DNA of 64,000 nucleotides from Streptantibioticus parmotrematis (lineage in GTDB: Bacteria > Actinomycetota > Actinomycetes > Streptomycetales > Streptomycetaceae): contig NZ_JAINVZ010000001.1 of assembly GCF_019890615.1 (NCBI RefSeq), positions 124,001-188,000 on the forward strand. Reading direction: 5' to 3'. The notes below the pieces were generated by a model. The model ran no database searches. It was given only the letters and a program-made list of their open reading frames with translations, and had not been told where the DNA came from. Positions 1-8,681 of this stretch are shown here, in pieces. The translations under genes and the position numbers were made by a program. Position 1 is the first letter of the stretch, and each line of letters begins with the position of its first letter.

Positions 1-661
1 ACGATCCGACCACCGGGCCGCTCTTGTGCAGCCGGTAGCCCGCGACGACGCAGTCCGCGGTGCGCTCGTGCTTGACCTTGACCATGACCCGCTCGTCCGG
101 CCGGTACGCGCCGTCCAGCGGCTTGGCCACCACGCCGTCGAGCCCGGCACCCTCGTACCGCCGGAACCACTCCTCGGCGACGGCCACGTCGGTCGTCGCG
201 GGCGCCACGAAGACCGGATCGCGCGCCCCGGCCAGCGCCTCGACCAGCGCCGCCCTGCGCTCACGCAGCGGGGTCTCCAGCAGCGAGGAGTCACCGAGCG
301 CGAGCAGGTCGAAGGCAACGAAGGACGCGGGTGTCCTCTCCGCCAGCATCCGCACCCGGGAGTCGGCCGGGTGGATGCGTTCCAGCAGCGCCTCGAACTC
401 CAGCCGCCCGCCCAGCGCGATCACGATCTCGCCGTCCACCACGCAGCGCGGCGGCAGCGCCCGTAGCAGCGCCTCGGCCAGCTCGGGGAAGTAGCGGGTC
501 AGCGGTCGGCCGTTGCGGCTGCCGATCTCCACCTCGTCGCCGTCCCGGAAGACGATGGCACGGAAGCCGTCCCACTTGGCCTCGTACTGCATGCCCGGTG
601 GGATGCGCGCCGCCGCCTTCGCCAGCATGGGCAGCACCGGCGGCATGACCGGAAGGTCCAT
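1..661 (-). CDS. ligC: ATP-dependent DNA ligase, LigC-type (partial, C-terminus outside window)
   Basis: The first 220 residues of an ATP-dependent DNA ligase are present; the gene runs off the left edge. The start opens MDLPVMPPVLPMLAK, followed by motif I KWDGFR with the adenylated lysine at residue 29, then RNGRPL, a DGEIV motif, a FDLLALG stretch and GVVAKPL. These are the expected nucleotidyltransferase motifs. The opening closely resembles mycobacterial LigC. The enzyme seals nicks using ATP and is usually assigned to repair. It diverges from the primase-polymerase at 738, 76 bp away, the arrangement known for the mycobacterial LigC/PolD pair. No Ku gene is present in this window. The OB-fold domain lies outside the window. 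Confidence 0.93.
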   Translation of the reverse strand, partial: MDLPVMPPVLPMLAKAAARIPPGMQYEAKWDGFRAIVFRDGDEVEIGSRNGRPLTRYFPELAEALLRALPPRCVVDGEIVIALGGRLEFEALLERIHPADSRVRMLAERTPASFVAFDLLALGDSSLLETPLRERRAALVEALAGARDPVFVAPATTDVAVAEEWFRRYEGAGLDGVVAKPLDGAYRPDERVMVKVKHERTADCVVAGYRLHKSGPVVGS

Positions 662-725
662 GCCCCGATTGTGCGGCCCGCCGTCGGCGCCCGCCCGCCG
701 GGAGGCGCCGCGCACGGGGCCGTCC

Positions 726-731
726 TACCGT
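726..731 (+). promoter_or_regulatory. Possible -10 element of a leaderless promoter for the primase-polymerase
   Basis: TACCGT fits the actinobacterial TANNNT -10 consensus and ends six bases before the ATG at 738, which would place the transcription start at the start codon. No convincing -35 is seen and the motif is short. Confidence 0.35.
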
Positions 732-737
732 GGGGTC

Positions 738-1742
738 ATGGCTGAGGCGATCGAGCTGACGGTCGGGGAGCGCACCGTGCGCCTGTCCAACCCGGGCAAG
801 GTGTACTTCCCCGAGCCGGGCTTCACCAAGCTCGACGTCGCCCAGTACTACATCGCCGTCGGCGACGGTGTGCTGCGCGCGCTGCGCGACCGGCCGACGA
901 CGCTGGAGCGCTACCCCGACGGGGTCGGCGGCGAGTCGTTCTTCCAGAAGCGGGCTCCCAAGGGACTGCCGGAGTGGATTCCCACCGGACGCATCTCCTT
1001 CCCCTCCGGGCGCTTCGCCGACGAGATCTGCCCCACCGAGGCGGCCGCCGTGGTGTGGGCGGCCAACCTCGGCTGCCTGACCTTCCACCCCTGGCCGGTG
1101 CGCCGCCGGGACGTCGACCACCCCGACGAACTGCGCATCGACCTCGACCCGCAGCCCGGCACCGACTACGGCGACGCCGTGCGCGCCGCCGGTGAACTGC
1201 GCGTCCTGCTGGACGAGTTGGGCCTGCGCGGCTGGCCGAAGACCTCCGGCGGCCGGGGCCTGCACGTCTTCGTGCCGATCCGGCCCGAGTGGACCTTCAC
1301 CCAGGTGCGGCGCGCGGCCATCGCGGTCGCGCGCGAGCTGGAACGCCGGATGCCGCAGCAGGTGACCACCTCGTGGTGGAAGGAGACCCGCGGCCCCAAG
1401 ATCTTCGTCGACTACAACCAGACCGCCCGGGACCGCACCATCGCCTCCGCCTACTCCGTCCGCCCCCGCCCGCACGCCCCGGTCTCCGCGCCGCTGCGCT
1501 GGGAGGAGGTGCCGGACGCGCAACCCCGCGACTTCGACCTGCGCACGATGCCGGAGCGCTACGCGCGCCTCGGCGACGTCCACGCCGACATGGACGAGCA
1601 CGCCTTCGGCCTGGAGGCGGCACTGGAACTGGCCGCACGTGACGAACGCGAACACGGGCTGGGCGACCTGCCCTATCCGCCCGACCACCCGAAGGCGGCG
1701 GGCGAGCCGAAGCGCGTGCAGCCCAGCCGTGCCAAACACTGA
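738..1742 (+). CDS. LigD-type primase-polymerase (PolD / Prim-PolC family)
   Basis: 334-residue stand-alone archaeo-eukaryotic primase/polymerase domain like the polymerase module of LigD. Visible motifs are the catalytic acidic LRIDLDPQPG and the nucleotide-binding TSGGRGLHVFVPI; FFQKRAPKG and ERYPDG are typical of the family. It is expected to add ribo- or deoxynucleotides in gap-filling repair, working with the divergent ligase. The ATG at 738 is preferred over an upstream in-frame start because a TACCGT -10-like hexamer ends at 731, six bases before it, so the mRNA may be leaderless. No good Shine-Dalgarno sequence is visible. The stop overlaps a possible GTG start (1729) of the next gene. 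Confidence 0.9.
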   Translation: MAEAIELTVGERTVRLSNPGKVYFPEPGFTKLDVAQYYIAVGDGVLRALRDRPTTLERYPDGVGGESFFQKRAPKGLPEWIPTGRISFPSGRFADEICPTEAAAVVWAANLGCLTFHPWPVRRRDVDHPDELRIDLDPQPGTDYGDAVRAAGELRVLLDELGLRGWPKTSGGRGLHVFVPIRPEWTFTQVRRAAIAVARELERRMPQQVTTSWWKETRGPKIFVDYNQTARDRTIASAYSVRPRPHAPVSAPLRWEEVPDAQPRDFDLRTMPERYARLGDVHADMDEHAFGLEAALELAARDEREHGLGDLPYPPDHPKAAGEPKRVQPSRAKH

Positions 1743-1788
1743 CCGCCGCCGCGGACCGGCCGGGACGCTCGACGCCTGGAGGGCGCGC

Positions 1789-2958
1789 ATGGCCGAACAG
1801 GCCGCCGTGCGGCGCAGGCTGCCGCCGCTGCTGCTCACCCGCCGCTCGCGGTGGCTGGTGACCTGCGCCTACGTGCTGATCGCGGTGGTGGTCGTCGCCG
1901 ACCTGGTCACCGGCCCGCACTCGACCTTCTCGCCCCTGCTGGCCGCGGTGCCGGTGCTGGCCGCGACCTCCACCCGCAAGGCGTGGGTGCCGCTGCTGAG
2001 CGGGGTGGTCGCGGTCGTGGTGGTGGGGATACTGGCACTGCTCAACAACGACGTGCCGACGGTGGTCCACGTGACCGCCGCCGTCACCGTGCTCGCGGTG
2101 ACCTTCACCAGCACCGCCACCGTCGTGCTGGTGACCGCCCGCGAACGGGAGCTGGCCACCGTGCGGACGGTCGCCGAGGCCGCACAGCAGGCGCTGCTGC
2201 GCCCGGTGCCGCCACACGTCGGCGGACTGCGGGTGGCGGTGCGGTACATGGCGGCGGCCGCCGAGGCCAAGATCGGCGGAGACCTGTACGAGGTGGTGCA
2301 GACGCCGTTCGGCGTGCGGGTCTTCCTCGGCGACGTACGCGGCAACGGCCTGGCGGCGGTCAACACCGCGGCCGACGTGCTGGGCGTCTTCCGTGACGCG
2401 GCGCTCAGCGAACCCGACCTCGCCGATGTCGCCGGACGGCTCGACGCCGCCCTGGCGCGGCGGCCGCAGACCCGTGACCAGGCGACCGCCGAGTTCGTCA
2501 CCGCCGTGCTGCTCACCTTCCCCGACGAGCGGCGGCCCGCCGAGATCGTCAACTGCGGCCATCCGCCGCCGCTGATCCGGCGCGAGGGACGGGTGACCGA
2601 GGTGCGCCCGCCCGCCTACTGCCCGCCGCTGGCCCTGCTCGGCATGGTCGGCGGCCGCTACCCGGTCAGCCCGCTGCGCCTGGACGACGACGGGATGCTG
2701 CTGCTGTACACCGACGGGGTCTCCGAGGCGCGCGACGAGCAGGGGCGCTTCTACCCGCTGGCGCCACGGCTGGCGCTCATGCCCGAGTCCGATCCCGACG
2801 CGCTGCTCGAGCGGCTCCTGCGGGACGTGACCCAGTACGCCGGTGGCGGACTCGGCGACGACGCGGCGGTGCTCGCCGTGTGCCGGGAGACGGCTCGCCA
2901 CGCGCCGTCCATCCTGCCCCGCCACGTCCCGGGCCACCGCACCCACGACCAGGACTGA
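1789..2958 (+). CDS. Membrane-anchored SpoIIE-type PP2C serine phosphatase
   Basis: 389 residues. The N-terminal part carries about three or four hydrophobic segments (roughly residues 20-120), followed by a SpoIIE/RsbU-like PP2C catalytic domain. Metal-binding motifs are recognisable: GGDLYEV (usually GGDFYD), GDVRGNGL, YTDGVSEARD and the terminal GDDAAVLAV. Such proteins dephosphorylate anti-anti-sigma factors in Streptomyces; the partner here is unknown. ATG 1789 has GGAG seven bases upstream. A GTG at 1729 overlapping the previous stop is a possible longer start. It converges on the FepC-like gene with only 13 bp between the stops. Confidence 0.87.
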   Translation: MAEQAAVRRRLPPLLLTRRSRWLVTCAYVLIAVVVVADLVTGPHSTFSPLLAAVPVLAATSTRKAWVPLLSGVVAVVVVGILALLNNDVPTVVHVTAAVTVLAVTFTSTATVVLVTARERELATVRTVAEAAQQALLRPVPPHVGGLRVAVRYMAAAAEAKIGGDLYEVVQTPFGVRVFLGDVRGNGLAAVNTAADVLGVFRDAALSEPDLADVAGRLDAALARRPQTRDQATAEFVTAVLLTFPDERRPAEIVNCGHPPPLIRREGRVTEVRPPAYCPPLALLGMVGGRYPVSPLRLDDDGMLLLYTDGVSEARDEQGRFYPLAPRLALMPESDPDALLERLLRDVTQYAGGGLGDDAAVLAVCRETARHAPSILPRHVPGHRTHDQD

Positions 2959-2971
2959 GGCCCGCCGGACG

Positions 2972-3820
2972 TCAGCGGGAGCCGGCCGGGGCGGCCGGGA
3001 TCACCAGCGGCGTGCCGGTCTCCGGGTCCTCGATGACCCGGCACGGCAGGTCGAAGACACGCTCCACCAGCTCCGCGGTCACCACGTCGCCGGGCGCGCC
3101 CTCGGCCACCACCTCGCCCGCGCGCATCGCGATGAGGTGGGTGGCGTACCGGGCCGCCTGGTTGAGGTCGTGCAGCACCGCGACCAGGGTGCGTTCCTGC
3201 TCGCGGTGGAGCCGTGCGCACAGGTCGAGCACCTCCACCTGGTGCGCGATGTCGAGGAACGTCGTCGGCTCGTCCAGCAGCAGCAGCGGGGTCTCCTGCG
3301 CGAGCGCGGTGGCCAGCCACACCCGCTGGCGCTGGCCGCCGGACAGTTCGTCCACGTAACGGCCCGCGAGATCGGCCACGTTGGTGGCCGCCATCGACTC
3401 GGCCACCACCCGCTCGTCCCGCTCCGACCACTGGCGCAGCAGCCGCTGGTGCGGGTGGCGGCCACGGGCGACCAGGTCGGCGACCGTGATGCCGTCCGGC
3501 GCGGTGGAGCTCTGCGGCAGCAGGCCGAGGCGACGGGCGACCTGCCGGGCCGGCAGCGAGGTGATGACCTCGCCGTCCAGGTGCACGGCCCCCTTCGCCG
3601 GCTTCAGCAGCCGCGCGAAGGCCCGCAACAGGGTCGACTTCCCACAGGCGTTGGGACCCACGATGACGGTGAAGGACCGGTCGGGTATGGACACCGACAG
3701 CTCCTCGGAGATGACGCGGTCGCCGTAGCGCAGGGTCACCTCCCGCGCGGACAACCGGGATTCGCCCGCGACGGGCTCCCGCGCGGTCGTCGTCGGCGGA
3801 ACTCCGGTGGCAGTGTCCAT
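2972..3820 (-). CDS. Iron-siderophore ABC transporter ATPase (FepC-like)
   Basis: 282 residues. Walker A GPNACGKS at 55-62, signature LSGGQ at 159-163, Walker B LLLLDEPT at about 179-186 and the H-loop VLHDLNQAARY are all intact. The sequence is typical of FecE/FepC/FhuC ATPases that power FecCD permeases. It is probably the ATPase for the two permeases at 8682-10846, from which it is separated by the SIP gene and an ABC pair. ATG 3820 has AGGAA a few bases upstream. The gene diverges from the SIP gene across an iron box, so repression by iron-bound IdeR/DmdR is expected. Confidence 0.93.
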   Translation of the reverse strand: MDTATGVPPTTTAREPVAGESRLSAREVTLRYGDRVISEELSVSIPDRSFTVIVGPNACGKSTLLRAFARLLKPAKGAVHLDGEVITSLPARQVARRLGLLPQSSTAPDGITVADLVARGRHPHQRLLRQWSERDERVVAESMAATNVADLAGRYVDELSGGQRQRVWLATALAQETPLLLLDEPTTFLDIAHQVEVLDLCARLHREQERTLVAVLHDLNQAARYATHLIAMRAGEVVAEGAPGDVVTAELVERVFDLPCRVIEDPETGTPLVIPAAPAGSR

Positions 3821-3885
3821 GGGAAGGGGTTCCTTGTCCGTCCGTGCGTCTGCTGCGGTCGGCCGCCCAGAAGGGGGCCAGTAAG

Positions 3886-3904
3886 GAAGTGTAGGCTAAC
3901 CTAA
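3886..3904. promoter_or_regulatory. Iron box (IdeR/DmdR operator) between the FepC-like and SIP genes
   Basis: The 13 bases at 3892-3904, TAGGCTAACCTAA, match the right part of the DtxR/IdeR 19-mer exactly; the left end is degenerate (gaagtg). It lies in the 151-bp divergent spacer and could control both genes. Two further iron boxes in the island support the call. Confidence 0.75.
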
Positions 3905-3971
3905 CTAGTAAGGGCGGGTCGCGTTCCTGTGAATCGCGCCGCCCCGACCCCACGGACCTGGAGGTACGCCC

Positions 3972-4793
3972 ATGGCCGTCACGGCCACCGCCACCCCGCT
4001 CCGAGCGGCCTTCCGCCTCTTCCCGGTCCGGGTGGAGCGGACCCGTCGGCTCACGCCGCACATGGTCCGCGTCACCTTCGCCGGCCCGTCCCTCGACGGC
4101 TTCCACAACGGCGGACGCGACCAGCGCGGGAAGGTGCTGCTGCCCAGGCCCGGGCAGCAGGAGCCGCTGACGCCACCGGACGCCGACACCCTCGGGTGGT
4201 ACGAGGCGTGGAAGCGGATGCCGCAGGAGACCCGGCCGGTCATGCGGACGTACACCATTCGCGCGCAGCGCGCCGAACAGGCCGAGGTGGACATCGACTT
4301 CGCGCTGCACGGCACCCTGGGTCCCGCGTCGAGCTGGGCCGCGAACTGCGCCCCCGGCGACCGCGTCCTGATCTGCGGACCCGCACGACCGGACGCGGGC
4401 GGCGTCGACTTCCAGCCGCCCGCCAGAACGGGTCAGGTGCTGCTCGCGGGTGACGAGACCGCGCTGCCCGCCATCGCCGCGATCCTGGAGACCCTGCCCG
4501 CGTCGCTGCCCGTACGGGTCTACGTCGAGGTCGCGGGCCCGCAGGAGGAACAGCCGCTGGCCCGCGCCGCCGACGTGCGCTGGCTGCACCGCGACCACGG
4601 CTCCCCGGGCCTGCTGGAGGCGGTCCGCGGTGCCGAGTTGTCGCCGGACGCCGAGCCGTACGCGTGGCTCGCCGGAGAGGCCTCCGTCATCCGCGACCTG
4701 CGCCGCCACCTGGTGGGTGAACGCGGGCTGGACAAGCGGGCGGTGTGCTTCAAGGGGTACTGGCGGGCGGGACTCACCGAGGACGACGACTGA
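3972..4793 (+). CDS. Siderophore-interacting protein (FAD-binding ferric-siderophore reductase)
   Basis: 273 residues of the SIP/ViuB family. It is a flavin reductase that releases iron from imported ferric siderophore in the cytoplasm. The FAD-binding RTYTIRA motif is followed by GPASSWA, then a C-terminal NAD(P)H-binding lobe with LLAGDETALPAI. GGAGG eight bases before the ATG fixes the start. In mycobacteria a SIP domain is fused to the transporter subunit IrtA; here the SIP gene lies beside a two-gene ABC transporter of the same general fold, suggesting a split equivalent. It diverges from the FepC-like gene over an iron box. Confidence 0.9.
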   Translation: MAVTATATPLRAAFRLFPVRVERTRRLTPHMVRVTFAGPSLDGFHNGGRDQRGKVLLPRPGQQEPLTPPDADTLGWYEAWKRMPQETRPVMRTYTIRAQRAEQAEVDIDFALHGTLGPASSWAANCAPGDRVLICGPARPDAGGVDFQPPARTGQVLLAGDETALPAIAAILETLPASLPVRVYVEVAGPQEEQPLARAADVRWLHRDHGSPGLLEAVRGAELSPDAEPYAWLAGEASVIRDLRRHLVGERGLDKRAVCFKGYWRAGLTEDDD

Positions 4794-4857
4794 CGTCCCG
4801 TCATATCGTCCTCTCCGTCATATCGCCTCCAGGAAACGTGAGTTGACCTGGAATTCC

Positions 4858-4901
4858 GAGACCGGCGGCCGCCCCGAACGCGGGGAACGGCCGCCGGTCT
4901 C
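4858..4901. terminator. Bidirectional hairpin terminator between SIP and ABC genes
   Basis: A perfect 14-bp stem (4858-4871 paired with 4888-4901) has a nested 5-bp stem in the loop. It sits in the 114-bp gap between convergent stops. There is no long T-tract, as is common in Streptomyces. Confidence 0.75.
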
Positions 4902-4907
4902 CGCGTC

Positions 4908-6749
4908 TCAGCCGCGCGCCCCGGACCACGCCTCCCACAGCGCCGCGTAGCGTCCGCCCGCGGCGACCAGTTCCTCGTGGCTGCCCTGCTCCACGATCCG
5001 GCCGCGTTCCATCACCAGCACCCGGTCGGCCCGTACCGCCTGTGTCAGCCGGTGGGCGACGACCAGGGCGGTGCGGCCCCGCAACGCGCCTTCCGCCGCG
5101 GCCTCCAGGGCCCGGGAGCCCGCACTGCCCGCCTCCGCGGTCGCCTCGTCCAGCACCGCGACCGGCGGATCGGCCAACACCAGCCGTGCGAGAGCGAGTT
5201 GCTGCGCCCGCACCGGGGACAGCCGCAAGCCCCCCTGGCCGACCCGGGTGCCGAGTCCCTCGGGCAGTTCCTCGGCCCAGGCCCGCGCGTCCACCGTCGC
5301 CAGCGCGTCCAGCAGTTCGGCATCGGTGGCGTCCGGCCTCGCCAGCCGCAAGTCGTCCCCGAGCGACCCGGCGAAGACGTGGGTCTCCTGGTTGACCAGC
5401 GCCACCGTCCGCCGCAGCCGCCGTGCGGGCAGTTCGTCCTGCGGCACGCCGCCCAGCCGTACCGTCCCGCCGGTGGGCCGGTGGACGCCCGCGACCACCT
5501 TGGCCAGAGTGCTCTTGCCCGCGCCGGAGGTGCCGACCACGGCGACCCGCTCCCCGGCGACGATGTCGAGATCGACCGGACCCAGAACCTGATGGCCCGT
5601 CACGTAGGCGTGCGTCACGCCGCGCAGTGACACCGCCGGTTCGGACGGCGTCATGGGCAGCGCCTCGGGCCGGGCCTCGCCCGCGGCACCGTCGTCCGCG
5701 TCACCGTCGTGCACGTCGCCCGCTCCCGGCATCCGGGCCAGTCCCACCACCCGCGCCGCCGCGGCGCCCGCCGACTGCACGTCGTCGAAGGAGGACAGCA
5801 GCCCGTTGATGGGATCGAAGAGCCGCGCGAAGTACAGGGCGGCGGCGCTCGCCGTGCCGATGCCCACGCCACCGTGCCGGGTGAGCAGGTAGCCGACCAC
5901 GAGCAGCGCGCTCAGGCCGGTCCACTCCGCGCCGTTGAGCTTGCCGAAGAAACGGGTGCCGATGCGGGTGGAGAGCAACGCCAGGTCGCGCACCTCGCGG
6001 GAACGGTCCCCGGTGAGCGCCAGCCGTCGCGGGGTCAGCCGGAAGGCGCGCACGGTGTGGACGCCGTCCACGGACTCCAGGATGGTCTGGGCCTGCGTGC
6101 CCTGCGCCACCCGCTCGGCCCGCCGCACCGGCCGCGAGTGACGCAGCAGCCACCGGACCGCGTACCACTGGAGCGGCACCACCAGCAGCGACGCCACGGC
6201 GAACCGCCAGTCGAGCAGCAGCAGCGCGACGAACGTCAGCGCGATCTGCAGGACCGCGTCAGCCAGTTGGGGCACCATCTCGCGCACCGCGTCCGCCAGC
6301 ACGGAGACGTCGGCGCTGACCCGGGAGACCAGGTCGCCGGTGCCGGAGCGTTCCAGGCGGTCCAGCGGGGTGGCCATCGCCCGCGACAACGCGGTCTCCC
6401 GCAAGTCGGCGAGCATCTCCTCGCCGCCGCGCGCGACCAGGGCGTCGCCGAAGCCGCTGAGGACGGCCTGCGCGAGGCAGGCCACGGCGACCACGACCAC
6501 CGGTGTGGTCACCGCGGAGACCTGGTGGCCGCCCGACGCCACCAGATCGACCACCCGCCCCAGCGCGCGGGGGATCGCCAGACCGGCGACGACCCCCGTG
6601 ACCACCAGGGCCAGCGCGGCGAGCGGAAGCCCCGGCCGACGGCGCACCCGGTCCCACAGCTCGGCCCGCACCTCGGCAGGGGTGGCCGTCGGCAGCGACA
6701 TCCGGTCGCCCGCGGCCTCGTCGGGCCGCTCCGTCATGAGCGCGGTCAT
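4908..6749 (-). CDS. ABC transporter, fused membrane and ATPase domains, subunit B of a heterodimer
   Basis: 613 residues: a type I exporter-fold membrane domain of about six helices (residues ~45-340), then a nucleotide-binding domain. Walker A GTSGAGKST, Walker B AVLDEAT and the H-loop VVAHRL are intact, but the signature that should read LSGGQ is LSPVRAQQ. Subunit A has the opposite pattern, so the pair has one canonical ATP site. The ATG overlaps the stop of subunit A (ATGA), which implies coupled translation and a heterodimer. Siderophore exporters and the importers YbtPQ and IrtAB share this architecture, so transport direction cannot be read from sequence. Confidence 0.9.
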   Translation of the reverse strand: MTALMTERPDEAAGDRMSLPTATPAEVRAELWDRVRRRPGLPLAALALVVTGVVAGLAIPRALGRVVDLVASGGHQVSAVTTPVVVVAVACLAQAVLSGFGDALVARGGEEMLADLRETALSRAMATPLDRLERSGTGDLVSRVSADVSVLADAVREMVPQLADAVLQIALTFVALLLLDWRFAVASLLVVPLQWYAVRWLLRHSRPVRRAERVAQGTQAQTILESVDGVHTVRAFRLTPRRLALTGDRSREVRDLALLSTRIGTRFFGKLNGAEWTGLSALLVVGYLLTRHGGVGIGTASAAALYFARLFDPINGLLSSFDDVQSAGAAAARVVGLARMPGAGDVHDGDADDGAAGEARPEALPMTPSEPAVSLRGVTHAYVTGHQVLGPVDLDIVAGERVAVVGTSGAGKSTLAKVVAGVHRPTGGTVRLGGVPQDELPARRLRRTVALVNQETHVFAGSLGDDLRLARPDATDAELLDALATVDARAWAEELPEGLGTRVGQGGLRLSPVRAQQLALARLVLADPPVAVLDEATAEAGSAGSRALEAAAEGALRGRTALVVAHRLTQAVRADRVLVMERGRIVEQGSHEELVAAGGRYAALWEAWSGARG

Positions 6750-8536
6750 GCCATCACCGCCGTACGGTACGAGGAGTCGTCACGGGTCAGTTCGCTGTGG
6801 GTGCCCTCGGCCCGTACCTCGCCGTCGTGCAGGAGCACGACGCGGTCGCAGGTCCGGAGCAGGATCGGGCTGGTGGTGACCAGCACGGTGGTGCGGCCCT
6901 CGCGCATCGTGCGCAGGCCGTCGGCGACCTTGGCCTCGGTCGCCGCGTCCACCGCGGTGGTCGGCTCGTGCAGGACGAGCACCGGCGGATCGGCCGCCAA
7001 CGCCCGTGCCAGCGCGACCCGTTGACGCTGGCCGCCGGACAGGGAACGGCCGCGTTCGCCGATCGTCGAATCCGTGCCGTGCGGCAGCGCCTCGATCACC
7101 TGGTCGGCGTCGGCGGCGGCCAGCGCGGCGGCCACCCGGCCGGGCGGCGCGGCACCGGCGACGCTCGCCACGTTCTCCTCGACCGTGGCGTCGAACAGGT
7201 CGCCGTCGTGGTCGGCGACCACCAGCGCGGTGCGCGCGTCGTCCAGTCGCAACTCCGCCAGCGGCACGCCGTCCAGCTCGACGCGACCCGACTCCGGCGG
7301 GATGCGCAGCGCCAGGACGTCCAACAGCGCGGTGGCCTCGGCCGGTTCGGTGGCGGCGATGCCCAGCGTGGTGCCCGCGGGGACGCGCAGGCACACGTCC
7401 TTCAACGGGCCGTGGGACAGCCCGTCCAGGGTCAGTTCACCGGCGACCGGGGGAGTGAGGGCGCGTTCGCCGCCGGTCACCGCGTACGGCGCGGCGAGCA
7501 GTGCCGCCAGCCGCTTGGCCGAACCCCGCGCCCGCGCCCGCAGGCTCATCGCACCGCCGAAGCGGCTGCTCGGCCCGACCAGGAACTGCGCCAGGCCGAC
7601 CGATGCCACGAACTCGCCCACCGAAATGGTCCCCTCGACCGCGAAGCGCGCGCCGACCAGTGTGACGACGGCCAGGAAGAGCCCGTTGAGCAGAAGCGTC
7701 ACGCCTTCGTACCCGGCGTCCCAGCGGGCGGCGCGCACGGTCGCGGCGAGCGCGGCGCGGCTGGCCCTGCGGTAGCGGCGCAGGCCGGCCGGTTCCGCGC
7801 CCAGGCCCTTGAGCACGCGCAGCCCGCGCATCAGGTCGGCGGCCGTGCCGGTGGCCCGCGCGACCTGCGCCTGTTCGGCGGCGCCGCGCGCGCTCAGCGG
7901 CTTGGCCAGCAGCTTCGTGGCCCACAGCAGCGGCACCAACCCGACCAGCACCAGCAGGCCCAGCGGCACGGACGTCAGCAGCAGCGCGACCGCACCGAAC
8001 GCGAGCGCGGCGACCGCACCGGCGCCCAGCACCCACGACCGGTTGCCGAGACCGATGCGCAGGGTGTCGGCGGTCGCCGTGCTCAGCAGGGCACCGGAGT
8101 CGGCGGTGGGATCCGCGAAGCCACGTGGGTCGAGGACCCGGGCGACGGCGACCATCCGCAGGTCGTGCGCCGCGCCCTGGCTGCCGTGCCGGTTGCACCG
8201 CCCGCCCAGCCGCATCGCCACCGTCAGCACCAGGAAGAGCGCCGCCAGCAGCCCGATCCACAGCGCGAGGTCGGCGGGCCCGCCGCGCCGCACCGCGTGG
8301 TCGACGACGGCGCCGATCATCACCGGTACGGCGGCCTCGCACATCTGGTGGATCGCGGTGAAGACCGCGGCGCCCACGATCCAGCGCCGCTGCCGGGCGT
8401 AGGCCCAGCGCAGGACACCCCTCTCGGTGGGCTCGGGGCCGGGACCGACGCCCCCGCCCGGCTCGCTCCCGGGGTCCCGCAGCCGCTCCGGTATACCCAC
8501 CGGTTCCTGTTCCGCCTCGGCCGTGCCGGCTGTCAT
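6746..8536 (-). CDS. ABC transporter, fused membrane and ATPase domains, subunit A with degenerate ATP site
   Basis: 596 residues: a membrane domain (~60-340), then a nucleotide-binding domain with an intact LSGGQRQRVALARAL signature. Other ATP-site motifs are lost. The Walker A region reads GIAATEPAEAT with no GK[ST], Walker B is LVLHEPT with His for the usual Asp, and the H-loop position reads VTTSP with no His. It should therefore complement subunit B, which lacks the signature. ATG 8536 is preferred over upstream in-frame codons because GGGAG lies six bases before it. Its position between SIP and FecCD genes suggests a role in siderophore movement. Confidence 0.88.
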   Translation of the reverse strand: MTAGTAEAEQEPVGIPERLRDPGSEPGGGVGPGPEPTERGVLRWAYARQRRWIVGAAVFTAIHQMCEAAVPVMIGAVVDHAVRRGGPADLALWIGLLAALFLVLTVAMRLGGRCNRHGSQGAAHDLRMVAVARVLDPRGFADPTADSGALLSTATADTLRIGLGNRSWVLGAGAVAALAFGAVALLLTSVPLGLLVLVGLVPLLWATKLLAKPLSARGAAEQAQVARATGTAADLMRGLRVLKGLGAEPAGLRRYRRASRAALAATVRAARWDAGYEGVTLLLNGLFLAVVTLVGARFAVEGTISVGEFVASVGLAQFLVGPSSRFGGAMSLRARARGSAKRLAALLAAPYAVTGGERALTPPVAGELTLDGLSHGPLKDVCLRVPAGTTLGIAATEPAEATALLDVLALRIPPESGRVELDGVPLAELRLDDARTALVVADHDGDLFDATVEENVASVAGAAPPGRVAAALAAADADQVIEALPHGTDSTIGERGRSLSGGQRQRVALARALAADPPVLVLHEPTTAVDAATEAKVADGLRTMREGRTTVLVTTSPILLRTCDRVVLLHDGEVRAEGTHSELTRDDSSYRTAVMA

Positions 8537-8681
8537 CCCACTCCCTGCCGCTTCGTCATCACATTCGGTCCTGTCGGCCCTACAGCTCTGTCCTGTACGG
8601 GAATTGACGCTTCGAGGTGCGCCCACGGGCGTCGCGCCGCGACAGCGGATCTCGCGCACCCGTGCGCGCGCGAAGTCGTTC

